Assembly (NCBI GenBank): GCA_030653035.1
Contig: JAUSAB010000039.1
Coordinates: 1 to 64,000 of the forward strand
Length of the DNA: 64,000 nt
DNA from: Desulfocapsaceae bacterium
GTDB taxonomy: Bacteria; Desulfobacterota; Desulfobulbia; Desulfobulbales; Desulfocapsaceae
Direction: 5' to 3'
The notes under the pieces are model-generated. The model did not search any database, was not told the DNA's origin, and saw only the letters and a program-made list of their open reading frames with translations. A program made the translations under genes and the position numbers. This document shows positions 25,022 to 34,010 of the stretch, piece after piece (the stretch's first letter is position 1; every line of letters begins with the position of its first letter).

Positions 25022-25921
25022 ATGAACCATCAGCAATTAACAAGAATATTTGAATCGGGGGCGACAGATGATCCTTTAGACGAAATCATTGCCCTGGTCA
25101 CCCTGGTTCAGCCCACCTTCGACCCTCTTCTACTCCGGCAACTGCATCATGATACCGCACGACTCTTTGCCGGGACCTATCCAGGATTTCGTGCCAGCAA
25201 CACCCAATACCACAACCTCAAGCATACCTACAGCGTGGCCCTGGCCACAGCACGGCTCTTGCATGGCCTGACCTGCTCTCATCACCATGACATTTCCATC
25301 CAGATCATCACACAGGCCCTATACTGCGCTTATTTTCATGATACCGGCCTGCTCATGAGGACTTCAGACCAAGGTCTCTCAGGGGCAATCTATACTCAAA
25401 ACCATGAGGAACGTTCCATAGCAGTTATGACGCAATATCTGGAGAGCAGCAATCTTACTCAGACCTTTATTCAGGACTGTGCCGCTGTCATTAGATGCAC
25501 CGACCTTACCCTTGATCCGGAAGATATCACCTTTCCCTCATCGGCATCAAAACTCGCTGGATACATATTAGGATCAGCTGACATCCTGGCTCAAATGGCC
25601 GACCGATGCTACCTTGAACGTTTACCTTTTTTATTTCAGGAACACAAAGAGGGTGGACTCAAGGCCCACGACTCAGCTATGGAACTCATGCAAGACACCA
25701 CTTCTTTTTATCACAACATTATTACCATAAGATTAGAAAAGACGTTTACCAATACAGCACAGGCCATGCAAGCACATTTTCACACGCGATGGCAGATCAA
25801 TGACAATCTCTATTACACCAATATCGGCAACAATCTTGGCTATCTCTCAAAGATTCTTCAGACATGTGAAGATAAGATGGAATGCCTCAAGACCTTTCTT
25901 AAAAGGAACCCAACATCCTGA
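25022..25921 (+). CDS. HD-domain phosphohydrolase-like protein
   Basis: The 299-residue protein has an HD-type metal site: YHNLKHT (about 63-69), then YFHDTG (about 107-112), followed by a helical bundle with ADILAQMADRCYLERLP. It looks like a cyclic-nucleotide or (p)ppGpp-type hydrolase, but the substrate cannot be told. ATG 25022 is chosen because it follows the ferredoxin stop; the open frame extends into the ferredoxin gene. It converges with rpoN. Confidence 0.72.
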   Translation: MNHQQLTRIFESGATDDPLDEIIALVTLVQPTFDPLLLRQLHHDTARLFAGTYPGFRASNTQYHNLKHTYSVALATARLLHGLTCSHHHDISIQIITQALYCAYFHDTGLLMRTSDQGLSGAIYTQNHEERSIAVMTQYLESSNLTQTFIQDCAAVIRCTDLTLDPEDITFPSSASKLAGYILGSADILAQMADRCYLERLPFLFQEHKEGGLKAHDSAMELMQDTTSFYHNIITIRLEKTFTNTAQAMQAHFHTRWQINDNLYYTNIGNNLGYLSKILQTCEDKMECLKTFLKRNPTS

Positions 25922-26057
25922 TGCACCCAGAATGACGTCTTTATGAGATGCAACGATAAACACGTTGTATCGCTGACCACGCACTTGAACAGATCAGAAT
26001 ATCATGGAGTCAAGGGAACTCACCGCAGCATCGCAAACCGTTCGTATTTTTTTATAA

Positions 26058-27509
26058 TTACGACTTCCGGCGATGTTTAACCGGCAGGATTTTCATCTGC
26101 TCTCGGTATTTGGCTACGGTACGTCTGGCAATCTGGACATTGCCTTCGGCAAGTTTTTTGGAAATGGCATCATCACTGAGCGGTTTCTGCGGATCCTCAT
26201 CCTTGACCAGTCTGCGAATCCGCTCCCGGATAGATTCAGCGGCCAGGGGGGCTTCCCCCTCTCTTGGGATAGAGGTAGAAAAGAAATATTTCAGTTCATA
26301 AATGCCCTGCGAGGTATGGACATATTTGTTGGAGGTGACCCGACTGATTGTGGATTCATGCATCCCGATATCTTCGGCCACATCCCGGAGAATAAGGGGT
26401 TTAAGCCGGGTAGGACCATATTCAAAAAAGTCATGCTGAAAACGAAGGATGCTCTCCATGACCTTGAAAATGGTGCGCTGTCTCTGGTGGAGAGACTTCA
26501 AAAACCATTCGGCATCCTTCAGCTTTTCCTTGATATAGGCGCGTGAATCCTTCTGCATAGCGGCGTTGCTCTGCAGCAACTCCTGATAATGAGAGGAAAG
26601 TTTGAGGTGAGGCAGATCATCGTCATTAAGCCGTACCACATACTGACCATCAATCTTTTTCACATAGACATCAGGAACGATATAATTGGTGCTTTCCTCC
26701 GCATAAGGCAGCCCAGGATAGGGGGTGAGCTCGGAGGTGATAAAATCGATGGCCTTGACAATCTCCGGCTTTTTTCGTCCGGTTGCCCTGGCAATGGCCG
26801 CCAGATTATTGGTCTCAAGGAGGTCAAGATGATGAAGGACAATCTCGGCGGCCAGGGAATTCCCCTGACCTTTCCGCTCAAGCTGAAGAAAGAGCGATTC
26901 ACTGACATTTCTGGCGGCAATCCCTGGCGGGTCAAGATCCTGAATAATCTCAAGAACATACTCGGCCGCGTCCTGATCACACCCTGTCTCCGCCATGATC
27001 TCCGGCAGATCAACTTCAAGAAAACCGTAACGGTTCAAATTGCCAACGATAAAAAGGGCAATATCCCACTCTTCTGAATCAAGATCACCGTGAACCAATT
27101 GCCACTGGAGATAAGCGGAGAGTCCGGGCTTCTGCGAGATAAAGTCAAACTGACTAGGGGCATCGGCCGCTGGGGTCTCGTGGGAAAAGGAGAAATTGTC
27201 GTCAAAATTATTGGCGTAATCCTCCCAATTGGTCTCGGGCATGGTATCTGCGGCCCTGACGGGTTCGGTAAAATCAGTTTCCTGACTGACACCCGGCGCT
27301 TCTTCGACTGCAGAAAGGCTCTGGGGATTACTGAACTCTTCTTGAACGCTGAAATCTTCCTCCAGGGCTGGATTCTGTTCCAACTCGGCCTGCAGGGCGT
27401 TACTCAACTCCAGACGATTGAGCTGCAACAGTCTGATTGCCTGGCGCAACTGTTGAGTCATCACCAATTTCTGGGTCAGCTTGAGCTGTTGTCTCAGTTC
27501 CAGGGCCAT
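26058..27509 (-). CDS. rpoN: RNA polymerase sigma-54 factor
   Basis: RpoN directs polymerase to -24/-12 promoters that need AAA+ activators. The 483-residue protein has region I (LRQQLKLTQKLVMTQQLRQAIRLLQL), an acidic region II, the core-binding and HTH regions (LRDVAEDIGMHESTISRVTSNKYV) and the C-terminal RpoN box ARRTVAKYRE. It follows lptB by 8 bases, giving the conserved lptA-lptB-rpoN order. The hpf and ptsN genes that usually follow are absent; the next gene is convergent. Confidence 0.97.
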   Translation of the reverse strand: MALELRQQLKLTQKLVMTQQLRQAIRLLQLNRLELSNALQAELEQNPALEEDFSVQEEFSNPQSLSAVEEAPGVSQETDFTEPVRAADTMPETNWEDYANNFDDNFSFSHETPAADAPSQFDFISQKPGLSAYLQWQLVHGDLDSEEWDIALFIVGNLNRYGFLEVDLPEIMAETGCDQDAAEYVLEIIQDLDPPGIAARNVSESLFLQLERKGQGNSLAAEIVLHHLDLLETNNLAAIARATGRKKPEIVKAIDFITSELTPYPGLPYAEESTNYIVPDVYVKKIDGQYVVRLNDDDLPHLKLSSHYQELLQSNAAMQKDSRAYIKEKLKDAEWFLKSLHQRQRTIFKVMESILRFQHDFFEYGPTRLKPLILRDVAEDIGMHESTISRVTSNKYVHTSQGIYELKYFFSTSIPREGEAPLAAESIRERIRRLVKDEDPQKPLSDDAISKKLAEGNVQIARRTVAKYREQMKILPVKHRRKS

Positions 27510-27517
27510 GATATCGT

Positions 27518-28240
27518 TTACATGCTGAAGTTTTCGCCCAAATACATTTTCCTGGCGACTTCACTGGCAATGATGTCATCGGCCACGCCACTGGTGAGAA
27601 TCTGCCCGGAATTCATGATATAGGCAAAGTCACAGACCTGCAGGGTCTCGCGGACATTATGATCAGAAATCAGGACACCGATGCCTTTATCCTTCAGTCC
27701 GATAATAATCTTCTGCAGATCAGCGACTGCCAAGGGATCAATACCAGCAAAGGGTTCATCCAACAGGATAAAGTTTGGCCGGGTGGACAAGGCCCGCATG
27801 ATCTCCACTCGCCGTCGCTCACCACCGGAGAGGGCATGTCCCTTGTTGTGGCGCAGATATTCAATTTTCAGATCTGACATCAACTCATTAATCCGATTAT
27901 TGATCTCATTTCTAGACAGGCCAAGCGGCTCAAGGATGATACGGATGTTTTCTTCAACGGTCAGCTTTTTAAAAACTGATGGTTCCTGGGCAAGATAGGA
28001 GATACCCTTCAAAGCCCGCTTGTGTATGGGGAGGGCGGTGATATCCTCGCCATTAAGCAACACCTGCCCACTGTCTGGCCGGATAAATCCGGCAATGGTG
28101 TAAAATGAGGTAGTCTTGCCGGCACCGTTTGGGCCAAGCAGACCAACCACAATGCCGGTATTCACCTGCAGGCTGACGCCGTCAACCACAGTGCGACTGC
28201 GATAGCGTTTAACAATTTTATTGGTTTCAAGCTGGGCCAT
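27518..28240 (-). CDS. lptB: LPS export ABC transporter ATPase LptB
   Basis: LptB is the cytosolic ATPase that, with LptFG, extracts lipopolysaccharide from the inner membrane. The 240-residue protein has Walker A GPNGAGKTT, the Q-loop YLAQEPSVF, the signature LSGGERRR, Walker B FILLDEPFAG and the switch His in ISDHNVRET. It lies between lptA (17-base gap) and rpoN (8-base gap). Confidence 0.97.
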   Translation of the reverse strand: MAQLETNKIVKRYRSRTVVDGVSLQVNTGIVVGLLGPNGAGKTTSFYTIAGFIRPDSGQVLLNGEDITALPIHKRALKGISYLAQEPSVFKKLTVEENIRIILEPLGLSRNEINNRINELMSDLKIEYLRHNKGHALSGGERRRVEIMRALSTRPNFILLDEPFAGIDPLAVADLQKIIIGLKDKGIGVLISDHNVRETLQVCDFAYIMNSGQILTSGVADDIIASEVARKMYLGENFSM

Positions 28241-28257
28241 GGGTAATGCCTGATGAG

Positions 28258-28791
28258 TTATTTCGGGATGATGGTGGCATTAACCCGCCCGCCTTTTTTG
28301 CCGGAAGAAGTGGATGCACTGGTAGGAACGACCTCTGAACGGCCTTCATCCAGATAATAGACAATGGTCTCGCCAGACACCTGATTTTTTCCCTGCCAGG
28401 CCTTAGCCCCTCCAGAAAGGATAACCTTTCTTTCAGAGGCCAGATAGTCCATTTTATCCCCAGTACCAAGCCAGTCGCCCTTGGTGACCTCCACATTGCC
28501 CACACAGAGAAGTTTTTTAACTTCCTGTCCGCCGCCCTTGCTTGCCTGACTATAATAAACCGTCATTTCCTTGGAGTTGATCTTCACGTCCGCTTGGGTG
28601 GCATGAACATTACCAGAGAACAGGACACTGTTTTTTTGCTCAAGCGAGACCATGCGGTCGGCCTCAATATTAATAGGGGCCTTATTGGTCATGCCTTTAT
28701 CAGCAGACCATGCAGGAACCACTATTAACAACAGAAGCACCAGTAGGGCATGAACCAAAAGCCGAAGATTAGCGAGGAAAGAAAGACACAT
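28258..28791 (-). CDS. lptA: LPS transport periplasmic protein LptA
   Basis: LptA forms the periplasmic bridge carrying LPS to the outer membrane. The 177-residue protein has an N-terminal signal segment (about 8-30, ending PAWSADKG) and an OstA-type beta domain: INIEADRMVSLEQKNSVLFSGNVHATQADVKI, then LCVGNVEVTKGDWLGTGDKMDY and VILSGGAKAWQG. It is the first gene of the lptA-lptB-rpoN operon. No lptC is seen upstream. Confidence 0.92.
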   Translation of the reverse strand: MCLSFLANLRLLVHALLVLLLLIVVPAWSADKGMTNKAPINIEADRMVSLEQKNSVLFSGNVHATQADVKINSKEMTVYYSQASKGGGQEVKKLLCVGNVEVTKGDWLGTGDKMDYLASERKVILSGGAKAWQGKNQVSGETIVYYLDEGRSEVVPTSASTSSGKKGGRVNATIIPK

Positions 28792-29120
28792 AGGGGAACT
28801 CCTGTTCAGATTGAAATTGATAAAAACATTGAAAACTTAATGCAATTATTGAGCCTATGATACTCGGAGGCAAATAAATTGTAAAGGAGCGGGACAGCAA
28901 AAGGTGATCGATCTGGCAGAAAGGTCGGAGCATTGCTTGCAATATGGCAATATCCAGGTACGAATAATCTTGCCATGTGGCAGTTATATAAGTATAAAAT
29001 ATGATGAATTCGAAAAGAATGCCCCTATCATTTAGGCGCTGACAACTGAATAATCTTTGCGATATCCCTTTATTTATTTTTACAGAAAACGATTAACACT
29101 TTGAAAAAAGGAGCATTTTC
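28792..29120. other. Intergenic region with no recognised feature
   Basis: About 330 bases separate divergent lptA and the small membrane-anchored protein gene. No reading frame, repeat or structured RNA was recognised; it probably holds the two divergent promoters. Confidence 0.5.
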
Positions 29121-29651
29121 ATGAACAGCAAATTTTGGGGAAAAATAGGAATCAGCACACTTATTTTCGGTCTTTTTGTCTTGGCCTTCAACACCTTCAA
29201 TAAATCCCCTGACATGACCGCACTCCTGCTGCCGCCAGTGCAAGCCTCTGTAACAGCTCAAAAGCTATTGGACACTGTCATTCTTGCCCATTCTGAGGTA
29301 GCTGTACAGGAAAAGGGACATCTGACCCGTGCCGCTTTTGCCATTGACAATAACAGCAATCACGACATAAAAAATATTGAAATTCTTTGCACACTTATGG
29401 ATAATGCGGGAACCGAACAAGGTCGAGAAAAATGGGTCATTTATGATACCATCAAGGCCCATGCCAATGGGATTTTCTCTTCCACCTCAAAAAAATATGT
29501 AAGCGACAGGGCCTCTGCCTCACAATGCCAGATTGTGGACATGGAAAGAGCACAATCACCGCTTATCGCCATACACCGTGGCAATGCGGCTGCGGCAAAA
29601 TCTCATGGCGGCGGAGAAACACAAGGTGCCCCTGGTGGTATGCATCACTGA
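29121..29651 (+). CDS. Membrane-anchored protein of unknown function
   Basis: The 176-residue protein has an uncleaved signal anchor or signal peptide (about 8-28, IGISTLIFGLFVLAFNTF). The soluble part (AAFAIDNNSNHDIKNIEILCTLMDNAG..) looks like a small beta-sandwich with one Cys in each half, followed by a Gly/His-rich tail (SHGGGETQGAPGGMHH). An AAAAGGAG site precedes the ATG. The family is not recognised; the sandwich pattern and the extracytoplasmic location are inference. Confidence 0.7.
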   Translation: MNSKFWGKIGISTLIFGLFVLAFNTFNKSPDMTALLLPPVQASVTAQKLLDTVILAHSEVAVQEKGHLTRAAFAIDNNSNHDIKNIEILCTLMDNAGTEQGREKWVIYDTIKAHANGIFSSTSKKYVSDRASASQCQIVDMERAQSPLIAIHRGNAAAAKSHGGGETQGAPGGMHH

Positions 29652-29708
29652 TACACCCCTGAGAAAACGACCGATCACTTACAAAGAATTATTAACGGAA
29701 AACTTAGG

Positions 29709-29826
29709 AACCGTTACGAAATAACTTATCTCTATATACCTGTTTCGTTACGGCTCCTTATGCCGCTCTGGCCATTCAGGTGCTTATATTATTTGTATAC
29801 AGCGGCTCTCCCCCCTTACGACACCC
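29709..29826. repeat. Composite of degenerate inverted repeats
   Basis: AGGAACCGTTACGAAA (29709-29724) is nearly complementary to TTTCGTTACGGCTCCT further on (about 29743-29758). A CCTTATGCCGC string like the start of family C follows, then AGGTGC..TTACGACACC as seen after rnpB. A TTCGTTACGGTTCCTGATGCCG string at about 12060-12081 is a further relative. This looks like relics of small repeats. Confidence 0.5.
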
Positions 29827-29843
29827 TACAAACAAGGTTAAGG

Positions 29844-30521
29844 ATGAATGAAGAAATAGATTTTGATGCAGTTTTAGGCAAGTATCACGCTGATCCTTAT
29901 GATTATGTAGAGATCTGCGCAACGCATACCGGCCGTGTAAGTTTCAAGGTCGCAGAAGGAAGTAATGTCAATTCACCAAGTGGCGAATGGTTACATATTC
30001 CCGGCAGCCCACTTTTTGAAATTACCAGGGAACGAAACCCAAAACTTGTAACAGCAAAGACCAATGGGACGATCTCTGCTGTGCGCACGGAACTTGAAGG
30101 GCAGTTTGTTGAGGCAGGAGAAAAACTGCTGACTATCCGTCACCCACTGAAAAAAAAAGAGGTTATTGAAGGCATCCTCAAGGAAGTTCTGTATCTTTTC
30201 CCGGCACCGGAAAGGGCAAAATATTTTTTCTCCCTTGATATTCAATCCCGAATCGAGAAAAATGGGGCAAAAGCACTCACCGTTAAACCCGGAGATGAAA
30301 TCATCATCATGTCATTGATGAAGCGTGATACCCCTATCTATTATACCGGTGAAACTGGCGTCATCCATTCAATTTACTTCACCCCTGGGGCCTCAGTCGA
30401 TCAGGGGCAACCACTGATCGGCGTCTGCGCCTCAGACAAATTGCCCCTGATCCAGAAAATCATTACCAGGGTCAAGGCGGACTGGGACAAGTTGATTGAA
30501 CCTGCCCATCTCGAAGATTAG
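29844..30521 (+). CDS. Biotin/lipoyl-attachment-like protein
   Basis: The 225-residue protein has two stretches resembling biotinyl/lipoyl hairpins. The C-terminal one (about 175-215) reads IIIMSLMKRDTPIYYTGETG, then GVIHSIYFTPGASVDQGQPLIGV. This lines up with the biotin-carrier consensus xAMKMxxxIxA..GxVxxIxVxxGxxVxxGxxL and keeps the Met-Lys pair. The N-terminal stretch (about 20-95) contains TGRVSFKVAEGSNV and GTISAVRTELEGQFVEAGEKLLTI. The ATG at 29844 follows AAGGTTAAGG; upstream codons run through repeats. A biotin ligase gene lies 200 bases downstream, supporting biotinylation, but the site is not canonical. Confidence 0.7.
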   Translation: MNEEIDFDAVLGKYHADPYDYVEICATHTGRVSFKVAEGSNVNSPSGEWLHIPGSPLFEITRERNPKLVTAKTNGTISAVRTELEGQFVEAGEKLLTIRHPLKKKEVIEGILKEVLYLFPAPERAKYFFSLDIQSRIEKNGAKALTVKPGDEIIIMSLMKRDTPIYYTGETGVIHSIYFTPGASVDQGQPLIGVCASDKLPLIQKIITRVKADWDKLIEPAHLED

Positions 30522-30623
30522 GAACCGAAACAAAGCGACCATTACCTTGTCGCCCTTTTTCATTATTATGACCTCTGATGCCAGTAACTATCTTCCGATA
30601 GTACGATTATTACTAAACAACAA

Positions 30624-30680
30624 TTAAGCATTGGGGTGACGAGGCATTATCAGACAACCTAGCCACCCCCGATTGCTTAA
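30624..30680 (+). terminator. Long imperfect stem-loop between the biotinyl-like gene and birA
   Basis: TTAAGCATTGGGGTG (from 30624) pairs with CCACCCCCGATTGCTTAA (30663-30680) with small bulges. No T-run follows. It may terminate the upstream gene or be another small repeat. Confidence 0.35.
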
Positions 30681-30722
30681 CAGCTTATCCCTGATGCTGA
30701 AATTCTTTTTTGTGCCACTTCC

Positions 30723-31667
30723 ATGACGGCAATAAATTGCCCGACCCCTGCTTCTTTCCAGGAATATCTCTGGAAGCATGAACTCCCCAACCGCCTAAAG
30801 AATCCCCATCCGCCCGCGCCTGAAAGAATTATCCGCTATGGAGCCATTATCGGCTCAGTGATTCAGTGCCATTCTTCAATGGGCCGGACCATGGATCAAG
30901 CCCGCCGGCATATTATCAATCTTGAAGAGGCAGGCAGTTCGGCGGCCAGCGGCACCGTGATTCTTGCCGATACGCTGATCCACTCAAAAGGTCGATTTGC
31001 CCGAACCTGGCATGCCCCAAAAGGTGGCCTCTGGGGTTGTGTAATTTTGGCTGACACTTTCATGTCCCGGGCCAGAACCCTCCTGCCCCTTACTCTTGGA
31101 GTTGCTTGCTGTGAAGCCGTTCGCGACCTGGGCGCCCCAAATGCCTATGTGCGCTGGGTTAACGATGTGATGATTTCGGGGAAAAAACTTGGCGGCTTTC
31201 TGGTAGAAAGTTTTTGCACTCCCCGATATCGTGAGGAATACCATCTGCTTGGCTTTGGTATCAACATCAACAACAGCTGTTTTCCTGAGACCTTGACCAA
31301 TACAGCAGTATCACTGAGCCATACCTTGGGACATCATGTCAATCTTCATGACTTTACCCTGTCATTTTTAGCAAAAATGACCTGGAACATAGGGCTCCTC
31401 TGTTACGAAGAAGAACGAGACCTGCACCGTAATTGTTCTGGGAAAGATTCAGAGAATTCAGGAGAACAGCAAGATCATCTCCTGCTTGAGCGGTGGAAAA
31501 ATTTATCGGACACCTTGGGAAAACGAGTACTCTATGGCTATGACATCCAGAAAAAACCGCAATACAAAGCAAAAGTGACGGGAATCAGACCAGATGGGGC
31601 CATTATCATGCGACTTGACGATGGCAATCAGATTATTGAACATAGTGGGGAGCTGCAATATCTGTGA
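30723..31667 (+). CDS. birA: Biotin--protein ligase (BirA-type, no DNA-binding domain)
   Basis: The enzyme activates biotin as biotinyl-AMP and attaches it to carrier lysines. The 314-residue protein shows the ligase core: SKGRFARTWHAPKGGLWGCVIL (variant of the GRGRxGRxW..G adenylate loop), RWVNDVMISGKKLGGFLVES (KWPND-like) and LLGFGININN. A small C-terminal SH3-like domain contains GKRVLYGYD and GAIIMRLDDGN. There is no N-terminal winged helix, so it should not repress biotin genes. A charged insertion near 235-250 (CSGKDSENSGEQQD) is unusual. The neighbouring biotinyl-like protein is a candidate substrate. Confidence 0.87.
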   Translation: MTAINCPTPASFQEYLWKHELPNRLKNPHPPAPERIIRYGAIIGSVIQCHSSMGRTMDQARRHIINLEEAGSSAASGTVILADTLIHSKGRFARTWHAPKGGLWGCVILADTFMSRARTLLPLTLGVACCEAVRDLGAPNAYVRWVNDVMISGKKLGGFLVESFCTPRYREEYHLLGFGININNSCFPETLTNTAVSLSHTLGHHVNLHDFTLSFLAKMTWNIGLLCYEEERDLHRNCSGKDSENSGEQQDHLLLERWKNLSDTLGKRVLYGYDIQKKPQYKAKVTGIRPDGAIIMRLDDGNQIIEHSGELQYL

Positions 31668-31670
31668 ACT

Positions 31671-32453
31671 TCACCGTCCTGTCCCTTGCCAGTGAGCATC
31701 ACTGAGCAATTTCAGGGAGCAGATCTCCCGCTGCAACAGATGTCGTCCATAGTGATACAAAAGGGAAAGGGCCTCATGAAGACCGGGCCCGGACAAATGC
31801 AGACGATGCAAACGACTCAGGGGTTGATTCTGGGCTGAAGCCAGGACCTTAATCGTCCCCTGAGAAAGAGGCAGAACTGGCACCTGACCCCGCCCTGTCT
31901 GACAACATCGACACACAATACTCCCAGCCCGGCTATCAAAGCCATATCCTTGAGTGGCGCCAAACGGTTGATTGCAGCGCAGACAAAAACTGAGATTAGG
32001 CCGGTAGCCTATCTGCTCAAAAAATTTTATTTGAAACAAGGCCAGAACAGTCATGGCAGGTCGCCCAGACTCCAGTGCCTGCAGCCCCCAATGCAGAAGA
32101 GAGAAAAAGCCATCGTCACCATCAAGGTCACGGGTTGCTGCAAGGGTCAGTTCACGAATAACTGTGGCCGCCATATAGAGAGACATGCTCTGTCGAAGAC
32201 GGATAAAACTCTCAAGCAGCTCCGCCTCAACAATGAAGACAAGATTGCCGTGCCGTGATTCCGTATAGCGGATGAGGAGAAGACTAAAAAGCTCAAGCTT
32301 GTTGACAAAACGCTTTTGACTCCGCTTTGCCCCCTTGGCAATACCCGTCACCCGCCCGATATCTCGGCAGTAAAAAGTGATTATTTGATCCGACTCACCA
32401 TGATCCTGACAGTCAAGAACAATCGCGGCAGACTCTTTATCAGGTTCAGACAT
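31671..32453 (-). CDS. recO: DNA repair protein RecO
   Basis: RecO helps load RecA on SSB-coated DNA in the RecF pathway. The 260-residue protein has an N-terminal OB fold (AIVLDCQDHGESDQIITFYCRDIGRVTGIAKGAKRSQKRF) and a helical C-terminal half with a C4 zinc knuckle (FCLRCNQP and IVCRCC). It converges with birA and lies 109 bases after the SurA-like gene on the same strand. Confidence 0.92.
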   Translation of the reverse strand: MSEPDKESAAIVLDCQDHGESDQIITFYCRDIGRVTGIAKGAKRSQKRFVNKLELFSLLLIRYTESRHGNLVFIVEAELLESFIRLRQSMSLYMAATVIRELTLAATRDLDGDDGFFSLLHWGLQALESGRPAMTVLALFQIKFFEQIGYRPNLSFCLRCNQPFGATQGYGFDSRAGSIVCRCCQTGRGQVPVLPLSQGTIKVLASAQNQPLSRLHRLHLSGPGLHEALSLLYHYGRHLLQREICSLKLLSDAHWQGTGR

Positions 32454-32562
32454 GAGACAATAACTACTCAGACTCTAAGGCACCATTCGCCCCTGTGTAC
32501 CCGCCCAGAGCATACAAGCTCGCCTCAGACCAAGCCTCCGAACAAACAAGACCCTTGCAGGC

Positions 32563-33585
32563 TTACAGCCTGTTAATATATGAGGCCTCTTTAATTTTTT
32601 TAACCCAGGCATCAAATTCCTTTTTCAACTTTTCTTCATACAATGTTTTTTTAATCTCTTCTTTCACCGATTCGTATGGGGCCTGAAATACAACTCCCCC
32701 TTCCTGACTGGAAAGAAGTTTAAAAAACTGATATCCTTCAGGTGTCTCGACAATCTTACTTACCTGACCAGGCTTAAGGGGAGAGATAGCCGTCCACATA
32801 TAATCTGCCATTTCCTCTTTTTGGAATGTTCCAATATTTCCACCATCTGCCGCCGAAGGAAGTTCTGAAAACTTCTTGGCAAGCGTTGAAAAATCCTGGC
32901 CGCTTTCCACCAGACTACGCACTCGCTCTGCCTTTTTTTGGGCATCCGATTTTACGGTAGCATCAACCTTATCCGGATTCTTTGGATCTTTCTTCAAGAC
33001 AAAACCCATCTGCAGGAGATAATAACCGCCTTGCTCCACGCGTTTAGTGTAACGGGTATCATAATAATCAAGAATCATATCATCGGTAATGATAATCTTT
33101 GAACGCACCTCATAATTCAAAAGTTTGCTCTGCAGGATTTGATTCCTTAAATTATCCCTATAGGTCTCCTCCGTCATACCCAGAGTGCTTAATTGATCAC
33201 GAAACTGTTCAGGAGTCATATTGTTAGTTGCGATCATTTGTTTGAACGCGGCATCAAGTTCCGCATCAGGAACCGTTACCTTCTGCTTTACCGCTTCCTG
33301 GGCAATAAGTTTTTTATCAATAAGGCCATTAAGCACTTCTTCTCTGGCACGCCTGAGGGCCGCAGACAGTTCTTCGGCCGGGGCCTGTTCCGTTATTTTC
33401 TGAAAGAAGCCTCGCCCTTCTTCATTGACCTCCGACATGGTAACGACATCATCATTCACAACCGCAACAACCCGATCAACCAGTTCAGCAAGGCAATTCC
33501 CAGGAAGAACAAGGGTAAGAACAAGCAGAATGGTTGCTCCGGAAAAAGACAAAAAACGTGTAGCAACAACAGATAAGACATTCAT
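32563..33585 (-). CDS. SurA-like periplasmic chaperone / parvulin peptidyl-prolyl isomerase
   Basis: The 340-residue exported protein has a signal peptide (about 10-33, ending NCLAE). A SurA N-terminal domain follows (LVDRVVAVVNDDVVTMSEVNEEG.., then LNGLIDKKLIAQEAVKQK), and a single parvulin domain (about 190-310: GQDFSTLAKKFSELPSAADGGNIGTF, LKPGQVSKIVETPEGYQFFKLL). SurA usually has two parvulin domains; one is present here, as in many deltaproteobacterial homologues. It probably aids outer-membrane protein folding. Confidence 0.9.
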   Translation of the reverse strand: MNVLSVVATRFLSFSGATILLVLTLVLPGNCLAELVDRVVAVVNDDVVTMSEVNEEGRGFFQKITEQAPAEELSAALRRAREEVLNGLIDKKLIAQEAVKQKVTVPDAELDAAFKQMIATNNMTPEQFRDQLSTLGMTEETYRDNLRNQILQSKLLNYEVRSKIIITDDMILDYYDTRYTKRVEQGGYYLLQMGFVLKKDPKNPDKVDATVKSDAQKKAERVRSLVESGQDFSTLAKKFSELPSAADGGNIGTFQKEEMADYMWTAISPLKPGQVSKIVETPEGYQFFKLLSSQEGGVVFQAPYESVKEEIKKTLYEEKLKKEFDAWVKKIKEASYINRL

Positions 33586-34010
33586 GGGGGCACCTTAAAG
33601 ATCCGGGAAAAAAGGAATAAAATTGCACACAATAACCCTTAAACTGTCATCCAAGGACAACATGAAAGAACCGTCCGGTAATAATCTGAGCAAGATGAAA
33701 AATGTTCAGACTCACACAAAACGGGCATAACCTTACAATGACGAGAGTGACATAAAGCACCAAAGAGAAATAACCAAACAAATATTGTTCACTCCTTAAC
33801 GACACCTGACTCTTTTTTCAGCAAATGAATGTACCATAAAATTTATTTTGCCACATCATGTTATGATCCTTTTATCGTATAATGGCAATTTCTCTTACTG
33901 TCATCAACGATCCCTTCTTTACCGGTTGACTTTCTATAGAAATAACATATTTTGTTAACTCACAATGGCGATATAGCTAAAACTATTTCTAATAATCTGG
34001 AGTCAAACGA
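33586..34010. other. A/T-rich intergenic region
   Basis: About 425 bases between the divergent SurA-like and TlpA-like genes. No coding frame, repeat-family member or structured RNA was recognised; only A/T-rich promoter-like sequence is apparent. Confidence 0.5.

Noticed and set aside
29760-29843. Upstream start of the biotinyl-like protein at 29760
   Set aside because: The segment overlaps degenerate repeats and has no ribosome-binding site; ATG 29844 fits better.
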